A DNA stretch of 64,000 nt from Boletus sp. NGJ (lineage: Eukaryota; Basidiomycota; Agaricomycetes; Boletales; Boletaceae), in assembly GCA_019096195.1 (NCBI GenBank), contig JAGTXK010000196.1, positions 62,001 through 126,000 on the forward strand, given 5' to 3'. Position numbers and translations under genes: made by a program. This document shows positions 35,883-47,595 of this stretch, one piece after another (within the stretch, counting starts at the first letter, position 1; the number at the start of each line of letters is the position of its first letter). Under the pieces are notes generated by a model. It was not told the DNA's origin and did no database searches. It was given only the letters and a program-made list of their open reading frames with translations.

Positions 35883-37533
35883 TCATGGGACGAACGTGAC
35901 CATCAACACATTTACAATCAACTTTTCCAACTCCCCGCCCAACGCAAAATACACCCGCTCCTTGGTCATCGGGCCAGGCGCCCAGTCCGACAAGATGAAT
36001 ATCTCCGCGTCCGCCAACGCGATCGCACCAGATTCTTCCACCCGTAACCGAATCATATCCGTCTCCGTCCGCATTGTATCCAGTTCTTCGTCTTCGGTGG
36101 GATCGCCATAGTAGCTCATCGGTCGCGCCGGCATGGACACGTTGCGTTTCGCAGGCGAGCCGTACGGTGTGGAAAAGGGCATCATGGGAGCGGTGGGCGA
36201 TTCGGAAAGGGCGTCGCTCCCGCATTCAACCGTGCGGTCGATAGGCCAGATGTATCCCCCTGCAGCCCAGTGGAGCTCCGGGGCGAGCTTGTACACCTTG
36301 AGCGCGTGGTACAAGAGCGAGTCGCTCCCTTTCAACTGGTTATCGTACGCATGTCGTCAGCTCGCGCTCTTTCACCGATCACGCCGCACCCCACCGGACC
36401 TTCACCAACGTGAGGCGAGGCGGCAAGGCGCGATGCAGGAACGCAGATGAAATAGACGTACATGCGGCACCAACGATTCGGCTATTGCGTCGGCTGGATT
36501 CACACCATACTCTTGCGTGAGGTAAAACGCCACTTTTCGCCCTCGCGACAAACTCAATACAGGGGACAACAAATCCAAAAAGTATTCGCTCGGCGAAATC
36601 AGCGGGTCCACCGAGGGCCCGTACGTCTTGAGATGCACCGCAAACGAGATGCTCATCCGACACCCCTGTTGGATGGTTTCGACCTCGTACTCGCATTCAG
36701 CAAGGAAGGCGGTCCATTCGACCTGTTCAGGCTGACCACCTCCAAAGAATTTTTCTTCAGCGCCCTCCCCATCGCGGACGATCAGGGTACCACCACGATA
36801 TTGCACAGGGAGGGTGACCACGATCGTGGCCACCCGCCCATCATTCCGCAATGTGCGCGGTTGTGGTGACATCCTGCACCCGTTTGCCATCACCTCCAGT
36901 CGATCCCGTACCGTGATGAGGTAGTGGCCGACGGGCAGATTTGGAAAGAGCGCGTTGCGCACCGCGTCGAGGATGGGGTGGTTTGCGATCTCGAGCGTGG
37001 CAGTGAGAGGTAGGTTGGGTGGGTAAAAGAGCGAGTCACGATCTGGGTAGACGTTGATTCCTGCCGTTTGGTGCGGTCGACATGCCCCGATCAAGACGTC
37101 CAGTGCTGGAGGTGTGTCATAATCAACATCGATGGGGAAATCGAGCGAGTGAGTAATGCCGCTCTGTTATGGCACCCGCGTATTCAATGCATCGTCGCAC
37201 AGCCTAGGCTGGGAGGAGACGCACCTTTGAGCGGAAGAAGAGGACGAGTGCGGAGGGGTCGAGGGGGATGCGGCCGGATACGGTAAAGGGTCGTGCCTTG
37301 GCGACGAGGAAGCGCGAGACGCTCGCACGGAGAGCATGCTCAGCTGCATAATCTGACTGGAGTCTCCGTGCGGACGGTCGTTTGGGGACGGTGGCACTTT
37401 TGAGGGGACGCTCGATCTCGAATTCGGGTTGGCTTTTCGTCCGGTGACCTGGATCAGAGTGTCGACTGCTCCCGTCCGAGAGACGGCTGGCAGAGGACAG
37501 TGCGGGTGATGAGAGGATTGATGGAGGAAACAT
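35883..37533 (-). CDS. 2OG-Fe(II)-oxygenase-like protein, unknown function, probable lost iron site
   Basis: A start at 37533 (MFPPSILSSPALSS) opens a Ser-rich leader, followed by VSGRIPLDPSALVLFFRSK, an intron and a domain arranged like fungal prolyl-hydroxylase-related proteins: NLPVGHYLITVRDRLEVMAN, RVATIVVTLPVQYRGGTLIV, WTAFLAECEYEVETIQQGCR and MSISFAVHL. Family members normally carry HxD before the ATLVV-like strand and a CEHEV histidine. Here the matching positions read PRTLRND and CEYEV, so the metal ligands seem to be replaced. A C-terminal region follows (ALADAEIFILSDWAPGPMT, stop at 35883). Two or three introns. The family placement is by pattern memory only. It may instead be a non-enzymatic relative. 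Confidence 0.6.
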
Positions 37534-38637
37534 GGCAAGTGGGAAGACAAGTGAGGGGAGAGGAACGGAGAGGCGAGTATTTACCTCGGACGCGGTGGCT
37601 GTATAGGACCACCTGCCCGAGTTGGCTGGTGGAAGAAATGACGATAGCGGGTTGCCTGTCACGGCCAAGGCAACGTGTTGATGCTAAATTCCTCTCTTCC
37701 CTCTGGAAGGGCGTGAATATGGAATGAAGATAGCGTGGATCAAGATTGGCCACGCTGTGGGAGGAGTTCGCGAAAAGATGACTCAGGGGGCGGCGCACGG
37801 TCTCGGGATATTATAGAAGGCCTCTCTCGTTGCGCCAATTCTCTCCTGCGCTTGCCTTGTCATCAATTGGCTCGCAAAGCGGGACAGCAACGCGGATTCA
37901 ACGTGGCGGCATAGTTACGTACACGAATAGACGAGTTGAACAATTCAAACTTATAACAGCCGCGGGGGACAATTGTGGGCGCCAGTATGTTGTTGTGGCC
38001 AAGCTGTGCCGGTCTGCTCCATTTGCATTGTTCTGAGCAAGACAATGCAAGTCAGCACATGACCGCGGTAACCAGTCTCTAGCCTGTAGGATCATGACGG
38101 GCTTCCAGGAGGCTGCCCGGGTTGGCGGAACAACGTGACAGAGAAGCGGATCCAACGCCTCTTTTTAATCGACATCGATCGTCACACATCGTTCAAACAA
38201 GCTTAGCTTTAGAACTGTGAACGCGAAACATGGGGAGCGTGAGGGACGAGGCTGGACCGCACATACACACACACGGAATGGACGGGAGAGGTCGGATCAG
38301 GTCCAGTACCAGGATGGATGGTCTGAGATGGATATCAATTTACGCCCGACGAAGAGGCAGTGAACACACCCACCCAACCGCCATGACGCACTGCGGAGAA
38401 TCGACGCCATTCTTCGCCGGTGCGCTTTTACGCCAACGACATTCTGCACCAAACGCGATGCAAAAAAAAAAAAAAGGGCAGGGCGGCGCCGCATCTTTAT
38501 CGTCACCCGCAGCGATCGCGATCGCGTCCATCTGCAAGATTATCGAGTTATAAGCGGGGTGTCAAAGTTATTATAGTAGGTCGTGCGTTGACCATGGGTT
38601 TATGGTGTATCACGTACACTTGCCCCAGTTTACGTAC
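37534..38637. other. Intergenic, no recognisable gene
   Basis: Upstream flank of the 2OG-like gene. Short frames on both strands without motifs. A13 at about 38461-38473. Confidence 0.4.
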
Positions 38638-38853
38638 CTAGCCCCTCGGAATGCCTAAAGCCTTCCTTGCTTCCCTTTCCTGTTCTCGGCTTCTTCGTTC
38701 TGCATTACTCTTGGGACCATCAGAAATGACAGCGCCAAAAAGAAAAAGAAGAAAAAAAAAAAAAAACATATCTTCACCAGGGGCTGGGCGGTACGTTGGC
38801 AGTGGGTGCGCAGATGAATAATCTGGGACGAATCCGCCAGGATCGGCGTTCAT
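38638..38853 (-). CDS. Possible short protein, unrecognised, with one intron
   Basis: From the ATG at 38853 the reading MNADPGGFVPDYSSAHPLPT-YRPAP meets a GTGAAG donor. The following stretch holds a T14 pyrimidine tract and could end at a GCAG acceptor, after which PERRSREQEREARKALGIPR-G runs to the stop at 38638, in consistent phase. The charged EQEREARKALGIP end looks like a real protein terminus. Read without splicing, the frame instead passes through a homopolymer-encoded FFFFF. No family was recognised, and upstream exons cannot be excluded. Confidence 0.35.
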   Translation of the reverse strand: MNADPGGFVPDYSSAHPLPTYRPAPGEDMFFFFFLLFLFGAVISDGPKSNAERRSREQEREARKALGIPRG

Positions 38854-39092
38854 GAGAACAAAAAAAAAAAAATACAGAGCAACATGAAAGTTCTTCATTG
38901 AACTTCGCAAACGGGTTTCGAAACTGCGGGGCAATTAATCCCACCACGCGGCGTTTTTAAATTGTGTTGGTTCTGCAGGCGTGTCTCCTTTTTTTTTTTT
39001 TTTTTTTCTTGTCTGGCTGGACTCTGACTCGTCTGTGTCCATCGAGTCCGGTTGAACCCGACGCAGCGTCGAACTGATGTTTTTTTTTTTTT

Positions 39093-39457
39093 ATGATGGA
39101 TTGTGTTATCCGGAATATCCAGGATGCGGACGCCCTTGGCCCCATCGCTGCCCCGAATTCATCTCAAGGACGCCCTTGGCCAGATCCAATCTTATCTCCT
39201 CCCCCACCACTTGCCTTCTGGAATTGGTCATACCCTAGCGCTGAAGAAGCCAATACCGAGATCATCCTTTTTTACGCCTTCTCTCGGGTTCTTCCTCTCA
39301 GAACACGTGTTGTTGAAGATGGCTGAGAAAGAGGGTGCTCGCGTCATTTCCCTCTGTCAGCACGAAACTGCAGCCGATGGTCGTGTGCGTGTTCAGCGTA
39401 TCATCGCACGGATGCGGTGATGCGACATAGCATTAGTTCGCCAGTGCACCTGTGTCT

Positions 39458-39491
<34 letters not shown>

Positions 39492-39728
39492 CAGAGGAGA
39501 GATCCTGGATCTCGGTTTTCTCCGTTGCAGACGTCCGTTGTAGATGTGTCAGCTTGTGTGGAGGTTATTTGCTCAAAAGTACGGGTACTCCACTAACGTC
39601 ACATCTCTCTCTCTCTTTTTTACCCGAACGTGTCGATCAGGAAGGAGTGCCAAAGACGGAACACGTGTATCCCCAAGTCCCATGTCAACGTTCATCCTGT
39701 GCACCGCGGTGATTGCCAGACCCATTGA
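39093..39728 (+). CDS. Unrecognised multi-exon gene candidate
   Basis: A protein-like frame at about 39160-39416 (SFFTPSLGFFLSEHVLLKMA, EKEGARVISLCQHETAADGR) ends at a plausible GTGATG donor. The next intron has CTAAC, then a 31-base T run (39461-39491) and CAG, an extreme but textbook 3' splice site. Downstream stretches with CTAAC and CAG (about 39594-39650) suggest a further intron and a Cys-containing C-terminus ending at the TGA at 39726. I could not place the start or every join, and I do not recognise the family. The real gene may begin further upstream. Confidence 0.3.
39461..39491 (+). repeat. T31 homopolymer in a putative intron polypyrimidine tract
   Basis: Thirty-one consecutive T residues sit directly between a CTAAC branch-point-like motif and CAG. 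Confidence 0.8.
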
Positions 39729-41624
39729 AAAAAAAGGAGAAAAAAAGACAGCTGGAGCGAGCTGTTGGGTTGATCCCCGCTGATTAGGAAGCCGATTATC
39801 CAAACCATCATATCAGACAAATCTCAAGTCCGCTGTGAATACGAAACAAGTGCTAGTGACAGGCTACTCGCTAGGGGAAACGGACAACCCACAGACGCAG
39901 ATTCGGAAAACCTCTTGCGGTATTACGTGCGGCTCACGCCCAGAACCGGACTCCCGAGCATCCAGTGCACCATGACCTTCTCCAACTCTACTTTGGTCAA
40001 GCACTAGCTTATCGTGTCTCGCTGCTATCTATCTCCATCACGCAGCGTCGCCCACTGCCCACGTTCGTGTACTGTTGGCCGCCATTTGCATGGATGCCTC
40101 CGGTGCGATCATCACGCATACCAAACCCATATCCAAATTTCGATCCCCAAACGGCACAGTTTCCAGCACTCATCCCAGGTGTGGCGCGCACGTTTCTCCG
40201 ATTCTCGGCGTGTTCGATGGCTCCATTCCGGAACTTGATAGCCCCCCCCCCCTCTGTCCAGGCTCGCGCGTCCCACTCAGCTTTTGGTCAAAGCATACTT
40301 GGTATGTGTTGCTACCCACTTGCCGATACATACCGATATTGCTACCGATGCACTCGGACCCGAACGTACATAGCGGATACCGAACACCGAACCTGTCTAC
40401 CATCCAAGCCCGAGCCCTCCAAGGCCAGATCCACGCGTCCGAGGAGCCCAACGTTTGAAGGTTTGACACTCGAGAGAGAGAGAGAGAGGGACAACGGCAT
40501 GCGCCATCTGAGCATCAACGAAGGCTATCGTCAACATCACCATCACCATCATCTATCGACTGTCGTAGTGTCAATCATCTGGAACGTCAAGCTCGAACGT
40601 GGAGGATATTTTTCAAAAAAGAAAATAGTTGCGCGAACTTAATCCTGAACTGGAATATGAGTTCGGGCTGGGTGGTGTGGCAGACCTCGATTGGGGGGTT
40701 TCGAGACCCGCATCCATGTCTATATCCATCCACATCTTCCTGCTCACGGCCATGGGCATTTGGTAGTTGACCTGGTAGCAGTTGGGAAAATTTCATCCTG
40801 CAGGCAGGCACTTTGGTTTAGGGGAAGATCCTCCACCCAACGACGATTTCCCTCCTCCGTTTGATCTACACTGAAAGTCGGTGTCCTCTTGAGCGTTCCA
40901 TCGTGTCAGTCTCGAGCAAAGACGCTACACCGTCTGTGATCCAGATCTAACCTTGTGTGTGTCCTCAGTGTGTTCTCAGCGACACACGTATCGAGTTCAC
41001 CGAGGGTTCACTCACGCTATCTGATTCCTCGATACGAAACATACTGACCCGAGGTTCATCACACCATGACCGATATGTGTGAGATCTGTAACAATCCCTT
41101 CCCGTGGTGGTAGTACCAGTGACCAAGGCCAAATCGGCATTCAAATATTCATGCTCCGCTCATGGCACGACCAATCGAATCATGAGAAGAATCAATCTCA
41201 GCTTTTCGGCACGGGAGGGATTGAACAAGACGATCGATCTCGGGCACTTGAGCTTGTTCAACTTCGAGGGACCGACAAACGTGCTTGATATTGCTGTGGA
41301 CAAGCAACGTCGGGTGGGTGGCCATCTCGTGTTTCACATTTCACACGTTCACCCACAAACACACAACGACGGAAATAAAATCGCCATGCCAATACATATG
41401 ATTACTTGCCTTGGGAGATACATGTGGAAAACGTCTGTAGTGTGGATGAAGAGGTGGGATGGAACGAAGGGGAGGGGAGGCGGAACAAGACATGTCAAGA
41501 AGATGTGACGATGATGAACGGATCAATAATATGTGAAAAGATAAGATGGAAAGAAAAAGAAAAGAAAGAAAGGCCCACGGGAGAAGGAGAGGAAAAGAGA
41601 CGGAGGGGTGCATGTGGGTGCAGG
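39729..41624. other. Intergenic, no recognisable gene
   Basis: 1.9 kb with frames of up to 225 codons on plus (39965-40642). These are low in conserved motifs and pass through simple repeats such as (GA)8 at about 40472 and a CATCAC-rich stretch at about 40534. Frames near 41104-41508 likewise lack family features. Probably intergenic DNA and the 3' flank of the deubiquitinase. Confidence 0.4.
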
Positions 41625-44314
41625 TTACCGCAAATCCACAATCTCGAGCGGCATATCCTTCATCTGTACGTGTCCCTTGTCTGCATCCTTTATGTAGCAT
41701 TCGTTCATTGATTCGACGCGTTCGATCCAAAAGAGGGTACCATGTCAGATAAAATAACGCCCATGAGTGCCAAATCGGGATACAAAAATAAAAAGCGAGA
41801 CGAAGAAAAAATAGGAATAGTAGACGTACGGTATAAATAGGAAGATCAGGATGCGGATGAAACGCTTCTTTGGCGTGACAACCCAAAATCGTTTGCAGAC
41901 CGGGTGGATCCGTTAGACGAAAGATACCAAAACTGTGGGAATGTCACGATGGTTGATGCTCAAATGACGCACACGATGGTCAAGGGACATACTTGGGCGT
42001 AGATTTGGGCGCACAGACGACGGCAAAGGATTCAGGGAGCATACGTTGGAAACCCGAGTGGGTGTGCAAGTCAACCGAGGACATGAAACCTGCGTGCAAA
42101 CATAAAAGGGCACGGGACGGTGGCACAATGAGAAGTGGACGTCCGAAGATGACCCGTTAGATACTCACATGATTGCGACGGGTGCGTGTGGATCTAACAA
42201 TCACAGCAAGACCTTTAGTGTGGCCACAATCGCCTTTTATCAAACCCCAAACTCACCCATCCAAGCGTGATCAACGATCGCTCCTCCGTGAACTGCATCA
42301 CCAATTCCTCCTCATCCATCGTACACGTATCGCTCGTCGAGTGCTGTCTGGGTATCAACAACGTCGTTACCACGTACTTGCCCTTCTGGTCCTTTCCCAA
42401 TAACAACCCACAGGTTTCGCGATTCCGCGAGGTATTGAGAGCAGCGATGGAGAGGAAACGTGGGAGACAGTCGCGCGGGAGGGATACGGCCTTGAGTTCT
42501 GGGGCATGATCTTCGCTCGCACGCTCCCGGATGATGCGGGCAGACTCTTGTGAGGCCGTGCGGAAGCGTTCACCATCGGCGTGAAGCGGTGGTGCGGGTG
42601 GCGGTGGTGGACCTTGCGTTCGAGAAAGGGTTGAGAAGGTGGCGGAGTATTGACTACTGGGTGGGGCGGGTTGGGGGGGCGGAACGGGTGCAGAAGAACG
42701 AGGGAGGGTATCTACGGGGTAGAGGTGGGTGGACGGCGTCTTGGACGCGTCTGGGATGAACAGAAGGGAAGAAGGCCCTACTTCGGAAGGTTTGAGGGTA
42801 GGATAACTGAACATAGATTGTAGAGAGGGGGTGTAACCTTGTGAGAGTTGGTGGTGGGACATGAGCTGCGGGTATCGAACGTGCCCGTCTGGCGGTGCGG
42901 GTGATGTGGTTGTGACTGGTATCGGGTATGAGGGACTGGTATGGGAAAGAGGGTGAGTGACGTGTAACCCCTGACCAAGCCAGCCTACGCACCCTTTCAC
43001 AGATGCCGTCTGATGTCTGTTGCAGTGCCGGGATGAGGGCGGACATGAAGACAGAAGGGATGGTAATGCTCACCTTGTCGGACTTTCTAATGGCATGGAG
43101 GGTGGAAGGACGTCTTCATAGACAGGTTCTCTGTTCCTTGGTGAAGGTTGAGCATGCTGGTACGTATGGGTCGAGGGGACAGTCGTATACGTAGGTGAAG
43201 GAACGACACTACGGCGAGCTGCGCGAGACGCAGCCTCTGCTTCTTGCTGACGTTTCACAATACCTTCCTGTTCTTTATTCCGTCTTCGAATAACTTCCTC
43301 TTCTTCACGCCCCTTGGCTTCTTCCTGATAGTGCGAGGTGTCGTCATGTTCGCGTTCTCGCCGCCGTTCTTCACCACTGACAGGGGTGACGCATTCTGAA
43401 CCGGATCTATCCGACCTGTCCCGTCTAATGAGGGACGGCTCCCGAGAAACATTCGCCGCACGTCTTGTAGCTGACAATGCGTCTTCTTTCCTTCTGCTCG
43501 GCGCGGTGTCGATCTGAGGACGACGACGTTGACCAGCCGTCTTTTGATCGACCGCCTTGTAAAGTGTGTCGCTCGCGCGTCTTGCTTCCTCTCTCTTTGC
43601 TTCTTCGCGTCTCACCTGTGCCTCCCGTCGCGACGCCTCGTGAGCCTGCCAACCTGATTCGTCATAGTCGGGATACCGATCGGGTCTGGAATCGACTTGC
43701 ATTCTCACACCAGCGTCTAGGGCAGCACGCACAGCGGCTGCTTCTTCAGGGTGTTGTACTCCCCATCGTTCGTAACGGTCGACAAGGATGGGTTTTATAT
43801 CACCAAGATGGACAAGGATGTCTTGGCCGTTCTGTGACGCAGATACATCAGCACCAGTTCACGCGAGTGTGTGAGGACATGATCCAATGATACGGCCGTA
43901 ATGTGACACCCAGACCTGCATCGCGCCAGAGAACGGCGTTCATCCATCGAATCGCGAGATGAAAAGAGAAGAACAACAATAGGTTAAGATTGGGATGTGC
44001 TGCGGACTCACGAGACCGAGGTTATGGCGTTGCGTTGCAGTTAAGAGTGTGAAATACTCTTTGTGAGTAGGGAGTTTCTCCAGGATGATAGTGGCTGCTT
44101 TGGCAAATTCGACAAAGGCGGCTTCGAGGTCGCCCACGTCATGGTAGGCTCTCCCAGTCTTGCGGAAGCCATCGGCGGCCTTGAGCCATTGTTTCAAACC
44201 CTTTGAAGGGTCCCATAAATTGTGTGTAGCACGATCTGCGAGCTCAGCAATACAAAACGGTCTACGTGGGGACGAGGAGGACTGCGGCGACAAACGAGTG
44301 TAGGAGGAAGTCAT
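41625..44314 (-). CDS. AMSH-like K63-specific deubiquitinase (JAMM/MPN+ metalloprotease; STAMBP / fission yeast Sst2 type)
   Basis: Endosome-associated enzymes that trim Lys63-linked ubiquitin at ESCRT. The start at 44314 ([20 protein letters not shown]) leads into a USP8-dimerisation/MIT-like helical region ([40 protein letters not shown]). A long charged coiled-coil exon follows (43738 downward, rich in [12 protein letters not shown]), then a Pro-rich linker. The catalytic domain begins at [20 protein letters not shown]. It has the catalytic glutamate in [11 protein letters not shown], the zinc motif IHTHPSQS interrupted by an intron and completed by [10 protein letters not shown], and ends [16 protein letters not shown] (stop 41625). 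All JAMM residues are present, so it is presumably active. It is divergent from the GT90 gene 121 bp away. Confidence 0.93.
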
Positions 44315-44435
44315 GGCAAGTACTGGCGCGAGTAGAGTCAGCGGCGCCAGCTCACACCACTACCAACTTGGGCTGCCTTTTCTGGTGGGTCCATCACAAC
44401 TTGGTCATTGACCATCACCTGACACAACTTTGCAA
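44315..44435. promoter_or_regulatory. Short bidirectional promoter (AMSH-like / GT90 copy 1)
   Basis: Only 121 bp separate the two divergent start codons. Related sequence lies upstream of GT90 copies 2 and 3 and, inverted, beside the truncated copy at 53.3-53.6 kb (shared GGTG(G/A)GTCCATCACA(A/T)CTTGGT and CCATCA-CTGACACAA), so the promoter was copied with the gene. Confidence 0.6.
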
Positions 44436-46614
44436 ATGCGGTACGTCGACCAGAGACGTGGATGGACGTTTGTCGCGTGCATATTTCTGCTATTCATGCT
44501 GGCAGGTCACTTTGGAGCCAGCCATGTCAGCGAAATTACCTGGCTCTCGTTCAAGTGGAGCACTGGCACGACCACCGAGCACCCTATCACCACGCTCATG
44601 GCTGACGCCAAAGCCGAATTTACCGAACGTATCGCGAAACAGAGCAAGACACTCCCCGAGGCAGTTGCAGAGTACAAGCGCCGCTACGGTCGAGATCCAC
44701 CTCGGGGATTTAACGACTGGTGGAAGTTTGCAAAGGAACACAACTTCAAGCTCGTGGACGAGTTTGATGCCGTCGTTGAGGACCTTGAGCCATTTTGGAC
44801 GTTGAGTGGCGAAGAGCTACGTCGGAGAGCCTATCAGGTGGGATTAATTTGATCTGCTCGAGTTCGTTCTGCTCTGACGGCATTGACAGATGGGACACTT
44901 GCCTTCCATCGACCTCTTGCGCATCCAGAACGGTAAAGCATCTACCCTCGATATAGAAAAGACATTCGTGGATAAAGAGCGTGGCCACCGATCCCTTGGG
45001 CTCCGTACCCTGATGGAAAAGTTTCAAGACAAGGTGCACGCAAGCTTTGTGCGTCATTCTGGAAGCGGTGCTGATTCTGCCTGTAGCTGCCCGACATGGA
45101 TTTGGCGATCAACTCGAAAGCAGAAGGTCGAGTGCTTGTCCCTTGGGAGCATGTTCGATTCCCCAACCTCACGCAACAAGACTCTTCTGGTATGTATTGA
45201 TCACTTTGCGCTTGATCCACTCATCACGTGATGATGCAGGCGGCGTGACGTCGATGGTGGGTGACTTCACTCCCGATTGGAAAGATCAAGGCAATGTATG
45301 GGAAGCATACCGACGCACGTGTCCTCCCGATGCGCCAGCACGCCAACTGTACAGCTCATTTCGCAACTTCAACGCTCAGAAAAGAAACGCGCTCTCGGGA
45401 CAGTCGCACGGTTCAGACGACGCATTCGCGTTTGCCAAGACCGTTGACAATGAATATGATTTCTGCGAGAATCCGTGGGCTCATTACAATCAGGGACACT
45501 TTTTCTCAGATTGGAGAACGGTTCCTGTACTCTATCCTGTATTTTCGCCCTCCAAACACAAGGGGTTTGCAGATATCAGGATACCAAGTCACTACTATCA
45601 TAAAGGGAGTCACAGGTACACATATGGATGGGATGCTCAGCACAGGAAGATCAAAGAAATTGACGACATGGAAATGCCTTGGGATCAGAAGAGCGATCTC
45701 GTTTTCTGGCGCGGTGCCACAACTGGAGGGGGAAGCACACCGCCGGGGTTTGCGCCAAATTACCAGCGGCACAGGTACTTGGCTTACTTAGACACACTAG
45801 TGGACTCACCACGAACCGCACTTCCCACAGATTCCTCCGCATGGCACATGAAAGCAGCACTGCCAATGTGACGATCGTGCATGCCTCCCCCTTGCGGCCT
45901 GACACATTCATTTCGACCACCGTCCCCGCCAAAGACCTCAACAACGATATCATGGACGTAGCGTTCGTCAACGCCTCAGGTAGCTACCCTGGTGGCGAAG
46001 CCGAACTGCGCAGATTACACCGCTTTTGGAAATCCGGTGCCACTCGGTAAACATTGGTCGTACAAATATCTGCTCGATCTGGATGGGATGTCGTATTCGG
46101 GACGTTTTATGGCGTTGATGGCATCGGACAGCGCCGTGCTCAAGTCGACGGTGTACAAGGAATTCTATTCAGATTGGATACAACCTTGGTATGTTCCATC
46201 GGTGTTCACATTTTCGTGTCGGGGATTGATGCGTATCTCTGCTTGAGGTTGCATTATATACCTGTTTCGGCGTCATATTCTGAGATTTACAACATTCATG
46301 CGTATTTCTCTGGGCCTTCGGCGTCGACGATGAAACTTGCCAACGCGACGATGCAGCGAACTGATTGGGAAGCAGTGAAGGATGAAAGAGACGCACAGCT
46401 GCGACAGATCGCGCGGGCTGGGAAGCAGTGGAGGAATACGATCGGGAGAAAGATTGACATGGAAGGTTCGTCCTTCAACTACTATTCACATCTCGAGCTT
46501 GTGATATGGTTTCGAGATTGGCTGACCTGACGAATAGTGTATGTCTATCGATTGTGCTTGGAATATGCGAGGCTTTGGGCAGATGATCGAGATGCGATGA
46601 GTTTTGTACTGTGA
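44436..46614 (+). pseudogene. GT90 (CAP10-like) glycosyltransferase, copy 1, with a frameshift
   Basis: GT90 proteins are Golgi type II membrane glycosyltransferases; Cryptococcus members include a beta-1,2-xylosyltransferase. The ATG at 44436 gives a short cytosolic tail and signal anchor (TFVACIFLLFMLAGHFGA). Stem and catalytic blocks follow: RRYGRDPPRGFNDWWKFAKE, GDFTPDWKDQGNVWEAYRR, CENPWAHYNQGHFFSDWR, DLVFWRGATTGGGSTPPGF, YKYLLDLDGMSYSGRFMALM, FYSDWIQPW and LHYIPVSASYSEIYNIHAYF. It ends ADDRDAMSFVL. Exon order equals copies 2 and 3. At about 46022-46030 this copy reads CGCTTTTGGAAATCC where the others have CGTTTTGGAGATCC, one extra base, which shifts the frame to an early stop in the catalytic domain. 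Unless that is a sequence error, the copy is inactive. Confidence 0.8.
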
Positions 46615-46839
46615 TGCCCCCGACTTTGCTCTACTTCTGTGGGTTGTCGACTTCTTCCCTCAGAATGGACATGTGCCATCGTCATATACAGTTTGGTGCC
46701 CCGTCGCTATTTCAATATCTTGGACGGAATAGACTTTCATTCATCCTCGGAAAACTCCAGAGTATCTTACACTCTTAATCGCAACGCAACGCCACAGCTT
46801 CGGTCTCGTGAGTCCGCAGTACATCATAACCTTAATTTA

Positions 46840-46875
46840 TTCTCCTTTTTCTTTTTCTTTTTCTTTTTCTTTCAT
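46840..46875 (+). repeat. (CTTTTT)n microsatellite
   Basis: CTCCTTTTTCTTTTTCTTTT and continuing, about five units, in the 3' flank of GT90 copy 1. The stretch 46615-47074 otherwise holds no gene. Confidence 0.7.
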
Positions 46876-47074
46876 CTCGCGTTCCGATGGATGGATGCCA
46901 TTCTCGAGCGTGATGCAGGTCTGGGTGTCTCATTACGGCCGTATCATTTGATCATGCCCTCACACCGTCGCGTGAACTGGCGCTGATTAGTGTCTGCGTC
47001 ACAGAGCGGCCAAGAGATCCTTATCGACCGTTACGAAAGTTAGGCGGTCTAACACCCTAAAGAAGCAGCCACTG

Positions 47075-47495
47075 TGCGTGTTGCCCTAGACGCTGGTGTG
47101 AGAATGCAAGTCGATTCTAGACCCGGTCGGTTTCCTGACCATGACGAATCAGGTTGGCAGGCTCATGAGGCAACGCGACTGGAGGCACAGCTGATACAAA
47201 GAGAGCGGAAGCAAGACGTCTGGTCAACGTCGTCTTCAGATCGACACCGAGCCGAGCAGAAGGAAAGAAGACGCATTGTTTTCGAGGATGATGGTGGCTG
47301 CATTTGGCAATTTCGACAGAGGCGGCTTCGAGGCCGCCCGCCTCAAGATAGGCTCTTCCAGCCTTGCGGAAGCCATCGGTGGCCTTGAGTCATTGTTTCA
47401 AACCCTTTGACGGTCCCATAAATTGTGTGTAGCACAGTTTGCGCGGCGACGAGGAGGACTGCGGCAACGAGCAAGCGTAGGAGGGCTCATGGCAC
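47075..47495. pseudogene. Rearranged AMSH-like gene fragments carried with GT90 copy 2
   Basis: Two joined pieces. 47075-47282 reads on the plus strand as part of the AMSH-like coiled-coil exon ([44 protein letters not shown]), so it is inverted relative to the parent at about 43500-43740. 47283-47495 has the orientation of the parent and matches plus-strand 44080-44320, including TTGCGGAAGCCATCGG and CCCATAAATTGTGTGTAGCA, and it ends at a CAT equivalent to the parental start codon. The middle of the gene is missing and the catalytic domain is absent. Confidence 0.82.
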
Positions 47496-47595
47496 CCACG
47501 TGGAGTTAGCGCCAGCATCCCTACTTAACTTGGGCTGCCATTTCTGGTGTCCATCACATCTTGGTCACTAACCATCAACTGACCCAATTCTGCAG

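Noticed and set aside
40472-40490. (GA)n run considered as a repeat array or CRISPR-like structure
   Set aside because: Plain microsatellite. No spaced repeats occur anywhere in the window.
39965-40642. 225-codon plus frame
   Set aside because: It runs through simple repeats (poly-C, GA and CAT stretches) and shows no domain.
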